Below are positions 51,968 to 59,313 of a stretch of 64,000 nucleotides of DNA, in pieces (position 1 is the first letter of the stretch; the number at the start of each line of letters is the position of its first letter). The notes under the pieces were generated by a model that searched no databases, had not been told where the DNA came from, and saw nothing but the letters and a program-made list of their open reading frames with translations. The stretch is taken from the NCBI RefSeq assembly GCF_028622095.1, contig NZ_CP115165.1, positions 496,001 through 560,000 of the forward strand, given 5' to 3'. The position numbers and the translations under genes are program-made. The DNA comes from Deinococcus aquaticus. Lineage in GTDB: Bacteria > Deinococcota > Deinococci > Deinococcales > Deinococcaceae.

Positions 51968-53185
51968 TTACTTCCAGCTGACCTCGCCGTACGTCTGCTC
52001 GCGGGCCGGACCGGCCGAGAAGATCACCACGGGGCAGTTCACGGTCTCCTCGATCAGGTCCAGGTACGCCTGCGCCTCTTTGGCCAGGGTCGCGCGGCTG
52101 TCGGCGCCCTCGGTGGTCGCCCAGCCCTTCATGCGTTTCATGACCGGTTGACCGTCCGCGTCGTAGCCCACGCAGACCGGCACCTCGTCCAGACCCGCCA
52201 GGACGTCCATCTTGTTGATGACCAGCCCGTCCAGGCCGTTCACGTCCACCGCGTACTTCAGCAGGTGCAGGTCCAGCCAGCCCACCCGGCGCGGACGGCC
52301 GGTCGTCGTGCCGAACTCGTCCCAGGGTTTGCTGCCGTCGCCGCGCAGGCGCAGGATGCCCGCCTCGTCATGCACCTCGGTCAGGAACGGCCCATGCCCG
52401 ACGCGGGTGTTGAAGGCCTTCGCCACGCCGTACACCTTGTGAATGGCCTTGTGGTTCACGCCCGCCCCCACCAGAATGCCGCCCACCGTGGGGTGGCTGC
52501 TGGTCACGAAGGGGTACGTGCCGTAGTTGAGGTCCAGCAGGGTCGCCTGCGCGCCCTCGAACAGCACGTTGCGGCCGTCACGGATCGCGGCGCGCAGCTG
52601 CTCGCCCGTATCCTGAATGAACGGTGCGAGCGCCTCGCGGGTCGGGGCGAGGGACTCCATCGCCACGTCCACGCTCGTCCAGCCCGCGTCGCGGGTGCTG
52701 TTCGGTTTGGCCTCCAACAGACGCTCGATCCGCTCGCGCAGCACGCCGTCATCCAGCAGATCACCAAAGCGGATGCCCACGCGGCGCGCCCGGTCCGCGT
52801 ACGCCGGGCCGATCCCGCGCCCCGTGGTGCCCACGAAGTCCTTACGGCCATCCACGAACTTGTGGTGCGGCAGCACCAGATGCGCCCGGTCACTGATGCG
52901 CAGGTCCGGGTTCAGGCCACCCGCGATCAGGTTCCGGCGTTCCTCCATGAACTTGTCCGCGTCAATGACCATCCCGTCACCCAGCACGCTGACCGTCCCG
53001 TCATGCAGCACGCCGCTGGGCAGCAGATTCAACTTGAACGTCTGCCCCTTCGCCGTGACCGTATGCCCGGCGTTCGCGCCGCCCTGATACCGCACCACGA
53101 ACTCGGCTTCCGGCGCCAGGAAATCCGTGATTTTCCCCTTGCCTTCATCGCCCCACTGAGCGCCAACAATCGCAATTCCAGGCAT
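51968..53185 (-). CDS. purA: Adenylosuccinate synthetase
   Basis: A 405-aa GTPase of AMP synthesis: GTP-binding AIVGAQWGDEGKGKITDFL, RYQGGANAGHTVT, the IMP site TTGRGIGPAYADRARR, and C-terminal LDGLVINKMDVLAGLDEVPVCVGY. It joins aspartate to IMP. Slightly shorter than the E. coli enzyme (432 aa), as usual for this lineage. GGAGGGC precedes ATG 53185; TACACT near 53284 may be the -10 of a leadered promoter. Confidence 0.95.
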   Translation of the reverse strand: MPGIAIVGAQWGDEGKGKITDFLAPEAEFVVRYQGGANAGHTVTAKGQTFKLNLLPSGVLHDGTVSVLGDGMVIDADKFMEERRNLIAGGLNPDLRISDRAHLVLPHHKFVDGRKDFVGTTGRGIGPAYADRARRVGIRFGDLLDDGVLRERIERLLEAKPNSTRDAGWTSVDVAMESLAPTREALAPFIQDTGEQLRAAIRDGRNVLFEGAQATLLDLNYGTYPFVTSSHPTVGGILVGAGVNHKAIHKVYGVAKAFNTRVGHGPFLTEVHDEAGILRLRGDGSKPWDEFGTTTGRPRRVGWLDLHLLKYAVDVNGLDGLVINKMDVLAGLDEVPVCVGYDADGQPVMKRMKGWATTEGADSRATLAKEAQAYLDLIEETVNCPVVIFSAGPAREQTYGEVSWK

Positions 53186-53361
53186 TCAAGCCCTCCACGC
53201 CACACGCACAGACTTGCTCCCCTTACCCACACCCCACCAGGAGGTCAGAGCAAAAAAAACACGGCGCGCAGCACCGTAACTCAGTGTAAACGAACCGCCC
53301 CGCCCGGACGCAGGACATGTTTACCAGAGGCGGACAGGTGCCGGGCAGGCGGCCCGCGCAA

Positions 53362-53787
53362 CTACGCGCCCTCCCCCGTCAGTGTGAGGATCAGTCTTCT
53401 GGGGCCGCCGTGGTCGCGGTGTTCGCAGAGGTACACGCCCTGCCACGTGCCCAGCGCAAGGCGTCCGGACTGCACGGGCAGCGTGAGGCTGGGGCCCAGC
53501 AGGCTGGCCTTGATGTGCGCCGCCATGTCGTCCGGTCCCTCCAGGGTGTGCGCAAAGGGTTCCCAGCCGTCCGGGACGGCGTGATTGAAGTACGTTTCGA
53601 AGTCGTCCCTGACGTCCGGGCTGGCGTTCTCGTTCAGGGTGAGGCTGGCGCTGGTGTGCTGAATGAACACGTGCAGCAGCCCCGCGCGGGTGCGGGCCAG
53701 TTCCGGGACGGCCGCCGTGACCTCCCGCGTGATCAGGTGAAAGCCGCGCCGCCGCGCGGGCAGGGTCAGGGTGTGCTGGGCCCACAT
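53362..53787 (-). CDS. YjbQ/UPF0047 (secondary thiamine-phosphate synthase-like) protein
   Basis: A 141-aa single-domain protein with HLITREVTAAVPEL, LLHVFIQHTSASLTLNENASPDVRDDFETYFN and GTWQGVYLCEHRDHGGPRRL, the hallmarks of the YjbQ family. Members show weak thiamine-phosphate synthase activity in vitro; the physiological role is unclear. TACCCT (53795-53800) seven nt before ATG 53787 gives a leaderless start. Divergent from the ApbE cluster. Confidence 0.88.
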   Translation of the reverse strand: MWAQHTLTLPARRRGFHLITREVTAAVPELARTRAGLLHVFIQHTSASLTLNENASPDVRDDFETYFNHAVPDGWEPFAHTLEGPDDMAAHIKASLLGPSLTLPVQSGRLALGTWQGVYLCEHRDHGGPRRLILTLTGEGA

Positions 53788-53871
53788 GGGGTTCAGGGTA
53801 GCGGGCCGGAGCCAGCAACGGGTGGGGCGACTCCTTTGCCGCTGTTTAACCGTCGGGGCGCACCGTGAGGC

Positions 53872-54228
53872 ATGACGCCGACCACACCCACCCGCAAGCC
53901 CGTGAAAGGATTCGATGCCCGCCGCGCGACCGCCACGCTGCTGCTGCTGACGGGCAGCGTGTCGGCGGGCCTGACGACCTTCTGGCTGGGCGGCCGCGCG
54001 CAGCCGACAGCGGCGGCCAGCAGCAACACGAACGCCCAGTACACAGGCGATTCGTACGCAGGTGACTCGTACGCGAGTGATTCCTACACGGATGACGACT
54101 ATGACGTCGCCACCCAGGACAGCAACGCGGGCGGCAGCACAAGTGATTGGGCGCAGGCCGCGCCTCAGGGCAGCACCTACGCCGCGCAGCCGCAGGCCCG
54201 CACGCGCGCGACCACGCGGGGCTCGTGA
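53872..54228 (+). CDS. Membrane-anchored protein with acidic Asp-Ser-Tyr repeats
   Basis: A 118-aa protein: basic N terminus, one hydrophobic segment (ATLLLLTGSVSAGLTTFWLGG), and an exported hydrophilic tail with four near-tandem units GDSYA, GDSYA, SDSYT, DDDYD, then Ser/Gln/Ala-rich sequence. It starts an apparent operon: its stop overlaps the ApbE start (TGATG). No FMN-binding motif is seen. It may be a partner or anchor for the flavin/heme proteins downstream. Confidence 0.72.
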   Translation: MTPTTPTRKPVKGFDARRATATLLLLTGSVSAGLTTFWLGGRAQPTAAASSNTNAQYTGDSYAGDSYASDSYTDDDYDVATQDSNAGGSTSDWAQAAPQGSTYAAQPQARTRATTRGS

Positions 54229-55106
54229 TGACGGCCCCCCTCGACCCAGCTCCCCTCGACCCGGTCAGCCCGGACCTGACCCTGGCCGCGCTGGGCACCC
54301 AGGTACGCGCGCAGGGACGCGGGGCGTTCGCGGCGCTCCGTGAGGTCCGCCGTCTGGAGGCCGTCCTGACCCGCTTCCGGCCGTCACCGCTGACGGAACT
54401 GAATGCCAGGGGTGAACTGCGAGGCCCGCCCGAGGATCTTCGGCTGGCCGTGCAGCACGCCCTGGACGTGGCGCGGCGCACGCGCGGCCTGATCACGCCC
54501 GCCGTACTGGACGCCCTGGAAGCCGCCGGGTACACCGCCGCCCCCGGAGACACGCCTGCGCGTCCCGCCGCGCCCATCCCGGACCTGAGCGCGCTGGAGG
54601 GCGTGACCGTGCAGGACGACCTGATCCGCCTGCCGCGCGGCGTGCGCCTGGATCTGGGCGGCACGGCCAAGAGCTGGATTGCCGCGCGGGCCGCCCGGTT
54701 TCTGCGCGGCGACTCGCTGCTGGACGCCGGGGGTGACCTGCACCTGAACTTCACGCGGCCCGGCACGCTGGCCGTCCGCACGCCCCCGGACGCGCCTCCC
54801 GCCTTCCTGAACGTGGGCGCGGGCGTCAGCGGCGTGGCGACCAGCAGCGTGGTGGCGCGCGCCTGGGCGGGCGGGCACCACCTGATCGACCCGCGCACCG
54901 CCCGCCCCGCCGCCGCGCCCTGGACGCAGGTAACGGCCCTGACCGGCCGCGTGACTGTCGCGGAAACACTGACGAAACTCGCGCTGCTGGGCGCAGACGA
55001 CCTGCTGCGCGACCTCGCCCCGGCTGGCACGCAGTTGCTGGCCTTCGATCACGCCGGTCACGCGCACCACTGGCAGGCCGGCCGCTGGACCCGGAGGGCC
55101 GCATGA
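54228..55106 (+). CDS. ApbE-like FAD:protein FMN transferase
   Basis: A 292-aa protein resembling ApbE: ALGTQVRAQGRGAFAALREVRRLEAVLTRFRPSPLTELN, LITPAVLDALEAAGY, the conserved DLGGTAKSWIAARAARFL, SLLDAGGDLHLNF, and HHLIDPRTARPAAAPWTQVTAL. Known members flavinylate Thr in exported proteins. It overlaps the preceding gene by TGATG and the following one by four nt, so all three are cotranslated. It has no signal peptide, unlike many ApbE proteins, so it may act in the cytosol or work before export. Confidence 0.85.
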   Translation: MTAPLDPAPLDPVSPDLTLAALGTQVRAQGRGAFAALREVRRLEAVLTRFRPSPLTELNARGELRGPPEDLRLAVQHALDVARRTRGLITPAVLDALEAAGYTAAPGDTPARPAAPIPDLSALEGVTVQDDLIRLPRGVRLDLGGTAKSWIAARAARFLRGDSLLDAGGDLHLNFTRPGTLAVRTPPDAPPAFLNVGAGVSGVATSSVVARAWAGGHHLIDPRTARPAAAPWTQVTALTGRVTVAETLTKLALLGADDLLRDLAPAGTQLLAFDHAGHAHHWQAGRWTRRAA

Positions 55107-55807
55107 CCACGCACACCCCCATCCCCACCCCCCAGCGCCCCGCACCACCCCGCACGCCCACCCGGCGGCCCAACAGCGTCCTGGACGACGCCCACAACAC
55201 CACCCTGACCGCCGGACTGCTGCTGATCTTCGGCCTCGCGTACCTCGCCTGCTGGCTGCACCTGGGGCCGCACACCCTGGCCTGGACCCTGAACCGCGCC
55301 ACCGGCACCGTCGCGTACCTGCTGCTGGCCGCCACGACCGCCACGGGCGCCCTGCTGGGCAGCCGGTACTCGCCCGCGTGGCTGACCCGCGCGCAGCAGG
55401 CCGGGTGGCACGGCGTGACCAGTGGCTTCGCGCTGACCCTGGGCATGGTGCACGGCCTGCTCCTGACCGTGGACGCCACGTACCCGCAGTCGCTGCTGGC
55501 CGTCCTGATTCCCGGCGCGAGCAGCGTGCGGCCCCTGCCAGTCGCGCTGGGCACCCTGGGCGCGTACCTGCTGGCCCTGGTGATCGTCAGCACCCGCGCC
55601 CGCCGACACCTGAACCCCCGCGTGTGGAAGGCCCTGCACCTGAGCGCGTACCCCGCCTTCGCCCTGCTGACCGCGCACGGCGTCACCGCTGGCAGCGACC
55701 ACCTGGGCGCGCTGTACGCCACGTCCGTCGCGGCTGTGGCGTTCACGTTCGGCCTGCGCCTGCTGGAAGAAACCAAGAAGCGCCGCCCACCCCGCTCCAC
55801 CGGATGA
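55103..55807 (+). CDS. Ferric reductase-like transmembrane heme protein
   Basis: A 234-aa protein with about six membrane helices after a Pro-rich cytosolic N terminus: LTAGLLLIFGLAYLACWLHL, ATGTVAYLLLAATTATGALLGS, GVTSGFALTLGMVHGLLLTV, and AYLLALVIVSTRARRHL...WKALHLSAYPAFALLTAHGV. Paired His (MVHGLLL, LHLSAYP, TAHGV) match heme-b ligation in the ferric-reductase-like (PF01794) fold. With ApbE it suggests a flavin/heme electron-transfer unit. Overlaps apbE by four nt. Confidence 0.82.
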   Translation: MTTHTPIPTPQRPAPPRTPTRRPNSVLDDAHNTTLTAGLLLIFGLAYLACWLHLGPHTLAWTLNRATGTVAYLLLAATTATGALLGSRYSPAWLTRAQQAGWHGVTSGFALTLGMVHGLLLTVDATYPQSLLAVLIPGASSVRPLPVALGTLGAYLLALVIVSTRARRHLNPRVWKALHLSAYPAFALLTAHGVTAGSDHLGALYATSVAAVAFTFGLRLLEETKKRRPPRSTG

Positions 55808-55884
55808 CAGGCCACCCGGTAGAGCAGACCGGTCAGGCTGCCAGAGCCGGGCATTCCTCACGCGCCGCAGGTAGCGTCTGGGGG

Positions 55885-57303
55885 ATGCGCGCCCCGTCCT
55901 CCGTTCGCCTGACGCCCCCGCTCACGACCGTCGTGTTGACTGTAGGCATGACTGCCTCCGCTGCGCTGGCTGCCCCTCCGGCCTCACCTGCCGACCCGGC
56001 CCCCTCGGTCATCACGGTGCCCGTCACGGTTCCCCTGGCGGGCGTGCAGCGCGCCGCGAACGCCCGCGTCCCCCTGGAATTCGCACGACTGGACGAACAA
56101 CGCTCCTACCTGGGCGGCCTGCTGCGCGTCAACCTGACCGGCACCGTCACGCGTGCCGGGCACGTGCAGGTGCACGCCCTGCCGGACGGCTCCGGCCTGC
56201 AGATCAGCGTCCCCATCCGCGCAGCCTTCCGCGCCGAACCGGGCGGCATCGGCTCATTCCTCGCGCGGGACTTCGGCGGCGAGGCGACCGTCACCCTGAC
56301 CGTCATACCGACCATCACGCCCGACTGGGAAGCCGCTGTGACCATCAAAGGCAACCACGCCTGGACGGACCCCCTGAGCGTCGAACTGACCCAGGGCGTG
56401 CGCGTCAGCGTGCAATCCCTGGTCGACGCCCAGGTGCGCGCGCAACTGGACACCCTGGCCGCGCAGGTACAGACAGCCGTCCGTGAACAGGCCCGCCTGC
56501 GCCAGCGCGCCAGCACCCTCTGGACGAAAGCACAACACCCCTGGACACTCCCCACCCCCGACCCCGCCTACGCCCGCGCCACCCCCCTCACCCTCAGCGT
56601 CACCCCCTTCCAGTTCACGCCCGACGCCCTGAACGTCACGCTGGGCGCCCAACTCCGCCTGGACGCCGGACTCGGCCAGGCCCCCCCACAACCCACGCGG
56701 CCCCTCCCCCCCCTGCACCACACCAACACCCTGACCCCTACCGTTCACCTGCGAGTCCCCACCCACCTCCCCTACCCCGAACTGTCCGCCGCCGCCACCC
56801 GCGAAGCCGCCCGCCGTACCCTCACCCTCCCCGTCCCCACCTCACCCACCCTCAGGGTCACCCGCGTCACCCTCCGGCCCACCGGCACCGACCTGACCGC
56901 CACCATCAACCTCCAGATCACCGGCCCCCTCGGCCTCACACTCAACGCCACCACCGACGTCCGCGGCACCCCCACCCTCGACCCCGCCACCCAGACCCTC
57001 ACGCTGAAGAACCCCACCGTCACCACCCGCCGCCAGGGCCTCACCGGGCGCGCCCTCGCCTGGCTGGCCGACACCCGCGCCCAGACGTACATCACCCAGG
57101 CCGCCCGCATCGACCTGAACCCCCACCTGAACACTGCCCTCACCACCCTGCAACGCCGCCTGCCCTTCACGCCCGCCCCCGGCATCACCCTCGCCGGACA
57201 GATCACCACCCTGCGCCTCACCAGCCTGAACGTCACGCCCGACGCGCTGATCATCACCACCGAAGCGACCGGGGCTCTCGGGGCTCACGTTCAGGTGGAA
57301 TGA
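55885..57303 (+). CDS. Secreted DUF4403 family protein
   Basis: A 472-aa exported protein with signal peptide TVVLTVGMTASAALA. Repeated long beta-strand segments with Thr/Leu/Val (VPVTVPLAGVQRAAN, RAGHVQVHALPDGSGLQISVPI, FTPDALNVTLGAQLRLDAGL, TATINLQITGPLGLTL) and a C-terminal LTSLNVTPDALIITTEATG match the DUF4403 family, an elongated, possibly lipid-binding (TULIP-like) fold. Function unknown. TAGCGT (55872-55877) seven nt before ATG 55885 supports the start; 169 upstream codons overlap the ferric-reductase gene and are rejected. Confidence 0.82.
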   Translation: MRAPSSVRLTPPLTTVVLTVGMTASAALAAPPASPADPAPSVITVPVTVPLAGVQRAANARVPLEFARLDEQRSYLGGLLRVNLTGTVTRAGHVQVHALPDGSGLQISVPIRAAFRAEPGGIGSFLARDFGGEATVTLTVIPTITPDWEAAVTIKGNHAWTDPLSVELTQGVRVSVQSLVDAQVRAQLDTLAAQVQTAVREQARLRQRASTLWTKAQHPWTLPTPDPAYARATPLTLSVTPFQFTPDALNVTLGAQLRLDAGLGQAPPQPTRPLPPLHHTNTLTPTVHLRVPTHLPYPELSAAATREAARRTLTLPVPTSPTLRVTRVTLRPTGTDLTATINLQITGPLGLTLNATTDVRGTPTLDPATQTLTLKNPTVTTRRQGLTGRALAWLADTRAQTYITQAARIDLNPHLNTALTTLQRRLPFTPAPGITLAGQITTLRLTSLNVTPDALIITTEATGALGAHVQVE

Positions 57304-57330
57304 GGGGGGGATGGAAGGTGGGCGCCTGCG

Positions 57331-57570
57331 GCGGGCTTCCCCACCCCCCAGCCCCCATCCCCAGGGGGGACGGGGGAGCCAGCGTTGCACTGGGCAGGGA
57401 TTTCGTGGGCTTGCGTGAAACGTAGTCGACGAGATCGATTCCTGCTCACACGCCATCCTTCGATTTCGCGGCGTTCGCCCCGCGCGCTGCGCGCACGACG
57501 GGCCGCGTTGCCACGACGATTGAGTAGCCGTGTGGCTTGGTGTGTGCGGGAAGGTTCTACTTTTTCGGCT
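57331..57570 (-). repeat. G-quadruplex-tailed intergenic repeat, copy B (inverted)
   Basis: Reverse-orientation copy of the element at 35165-35399, sharing the CGTCGTGGCAACG, CGTCGTGCGCGCAGCGCGCGGG and TGCCCAGTGCAACG blocks. Its G-run tail is on the minus strand (C-runs 57339-57362 on plus), 36 nt after the DUF4403 stop. Confidence 0.82.
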
Positions 57571-57649
57571 TCAGCTGAAGCATGGTTTTCAAAATAGATC
57601 AGCAGCTGTCATCAGGTGGCCCTGCCACTGACCGCAGACTGCCACCGGC
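57571..57649. other. Spacer between the two inverted G4 repeats
   Basis: About 80 nt including an AT-rich patch (TTTTCAAAATAGATC). No gene or clear structure. The short frames here and across the repeats have no start signals. Confidence 0.4.
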
Positions 57650-57815
57650 CGTCGTGCGCGCAGCGCGCGGGCCTTCCACCGGGCGCGACAGGATGGCGTC
57701 GAAGCCGGACACGCCACCGCTCAACACAAACCCGCCGCGTCAGTCGAATCTCTTGCCCAGTGCAACGCCTGCTCCCCCTGCCCCCCTGGGGTAGGGGGCT
57801 GGGGGGTGGGGAAGC
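57650..57815 (+). repeat. G-quadruplex-tailed intergenic repeat, copy C
   Basis: Carries CGTCGTGCGCGCAGCGCGCGGG, TTGCCCAGTGCAACG and the tail CCCCTGCCCCCCTGGGG plus G-runs (57788-57811). It is head-to-head with copy B so the two tails point outward, flanking the region 57304-57877. Confidence 0.82.
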
Positions 57816-57877
57816 ACACGGAAAGCCCGCCACCCCCCAGCCCCCCGCACAGAACAGCAGCCTGTTAGCCTGGGTGC

Positions 57878-58465
57878 ATGACTGATCACCCGAACTGGAC
57901 GTCGTTGATCGAGGATGAGGTTCAGCCGTGGGAGACGCTGGAGTCCCGGCAGCTCGTGTCGGGGTTCCGCACAGTGTTCGAGGACCGCGTGCGGCTCCCG
58001 AATGGCGCGGAGACCACCTATCAGTACCGTCCGCGTGGGCCGCGTGCGGTGTTCGTGTTGCCCGTGACGGCGGCGGGTGAGGCGGTCCTGATCCGTCAGT
58101 ACCGCTACCCTCTGCGCGCGACCGTCACCGAGGTCGTTGCGGGTGGCGTGGAGCGCGGCGAGGACCTGCTCGCGGCGGCGCGGCGGGAACTGCACGAGGA
58201 GGTTGGGGGTGTGGCGGCGGAGTGGGTGTCGCTGCCGGGCTTCTACCCGCAGCCGAGTATCAGTGGCGTGATCTTCTACCCGTTCCTGGCGCTGGGCGTC
58301 ACGTTGGGTGACATGCATCACGAGGACACCGAGACCATCGAGCGGGTGGTGGTGCCTCTGGCGGAGGCGTACCGCCGCCTGGATGCCGGGGAGATCCTGG
58401 ACGGGTCGAGCAGTCTGGCGATGTGGCATGCGCGGGCGGTGCTGGTGGGGCGGGGGCTGCTCTGA
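57878..58465 (+). CDS. Nudix hydrolase (ADP-ribose pyrophosphatase type)
   Basis: A 195-aa protein with a complete Nudix box at residues 89-111 (GG-x5-E at GVERGED, then REL-x-EE-x-GG in [10 protein letters not shown]) and the ADP-ribose-type features [35 protein letters not shown] and [21 protein letters not shown]. It should hydrolyse ADP-ribose or a related nucleotide sugar. TAGCCT (57866-57871) six nt upstream makes the ATG at 57878 a leaderless start. Deinococcus genomes are rich in Nudix enzymes. Confidence 0.92.
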   Translation: MTDHPNWTSLIEDEVQPWETLESRQLVSGFRTVFEDRVRLPNGAETTYQYRPRGPRAVFVLPVTAAGEAVLIRQYRYPLRATVTEVVAGGVERGEDLLAAARRELHEEVGGVAAEWVSLPGFYPQPSISGVIFYPFLALGVTLGDMHHEDTETIERVVVPLAEAYRRLDAGEILDGSSSLAMWHARAVLVGRGLL

Positions 58466-58467
58466 GC

Positions 58468-59106
58468 GTGGTGGGTTCGGATCTGCCGGCGCCGTTCGTG
58501 ACTCTGGCAGGGCCGCACCGTTGGGATGCGGTGATCGAGAACAGTGAGTTCCTGGCGTTCGCGGATCGGGCGGATTCGCCGGAGGGGGCGCTGGCTCAGC
58601 TGGGGGTGTTGCGGGAGCGGTACCCGGACGCGACGCATCACTGCTGGGCGTACCGGATTGGGGGCGCTTACCGCTTTGGTGATGATGGCGAGCCGGGCGG
58701 CACGGCGGGCGGGCCGATCCTGCGGGCCATTGAGGGGCAGGGGGTGGATCACGTGATGGTGGTCGTGGTCCGTTTTTATGGTGGGGTGAAGCTGGGGACG
58801 GGCGGGCTGGCACGGGCGTATGGGGGCGGGGCGGCGGAGTGCCTGCGGACGGCGGCGCGGGTGACGGTGCGGGCGCGGCGGGCGCTGCGGGTGTCAGTGC
58901 CGTTCGAGTTTCTGGGGGGCCTGTATCACCTGCTGGGGTCGCTGGACGCGGTGCGCGGTGAGGAGGCGTACTCGGGGAGCGGGGTGTCGCTGCGCCTGGA
59001 GGTGTTCCCGGAGGATGTGGGTGGTGTGGTGGCGGGGTTGCGGGATGCGTCACGGGGGGCGGCGGAGGTTGTGGAGTTGCCGTGGGGTGATACAGACTCC
59101 GATTGA
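58468..59106 (+). CDS. IMPACT/YigZ family protein
   Basis: About 212 aa from GTG 58468 (or 58471), just after the Nudix gene. Family signatures: [80 protein letters not shown], and the C-terminal ferredoxin-like region. YigZ/IMPACT proteins bind ribosomal or translation factors; bacterial roles are vague. Its last residues DTDSD and stop codon lie inside repeat R4, so the natural 3' end has been rewritten by the repeat. Confidence 0.9.
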   Translation: MVGSDLPAPFVTLAGPHRWDAVIENSEFLAFADRADSPEGALAQLGVLRERYPDATHHCWAYRIGGAYRFGDDGEPGGTAGGPILRAIEGQGVDHVMVVVVRFYGGVKLGTGGLARAYGGGAAECLRTAARVTVRARRALRVSVPFEFLGGLYHLLGSLDAVRGEEAYSGSGVSLRLEVFPEDVGGVVAGLRDASRGAAEVVELPWGDTDSD

Positions 59107-59225
59107 ATGGTTTGCAAAAACCATTCAATCCGAGCGGACGCGAGTGGGAGCAAAGAGGATTCCGGGCGTGCAGTTGGCAACCCGGTGCCCTGCCGGGTTG
59201 TTAACGAAACAGACGGAATCCGCAT
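59090..59225 (-). repeat. Palindromic MITE-like repeat, copy R4
   Basis: 136 bp, nearly identical to R2 and in the same orientation: ATACAGACTCCG at one end, CGGAATCCGCAT at the other. The hairpin GATTGAATGGTTT/AAACCATTCAATC is a perfect 13-bp stem with loop GCAA. Begins inside the IMPACT gene. Confidence 0.92.
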
Positions 59226-59238
59226 GAGGAGTGACGAC

Positions 59239-59274
59239 CTGACTGGCGGGCTGACTGGCGGGCTGACTGGCCGG
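59239..59274 (+). repeat. 12-bp tandem repeat upstream of the BTAD regulator
   Basis: Three units of CTGACTGGCGGG (59239-59250, 59251-59262, and 59263-59274 ending CCGG), 25 nt before the -10 box of the regulator gene. Confidence 0.7.
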
Positions 59275-59313
59275 GCGGTTGGGGTGCGGGGAACGCGCTA
59301 GCATGGGCGCTTG

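Noticed and set aside
57740..59128. 462-aa minus-strand frame opposite the Nudix and IMPACT genes
   Set aside because: Starts in repeat R4 and is Pro/Thr/Arg-rich antisense; the plus-strand genes have clear families.
59107..59301. Short frames starting MVCKN/MNGFCKP in the palindromic repeats
   Set aside because: They recur in each repeat copy because the repeat contains ATG-like starts; no conservation of a product is implied and they end at random.
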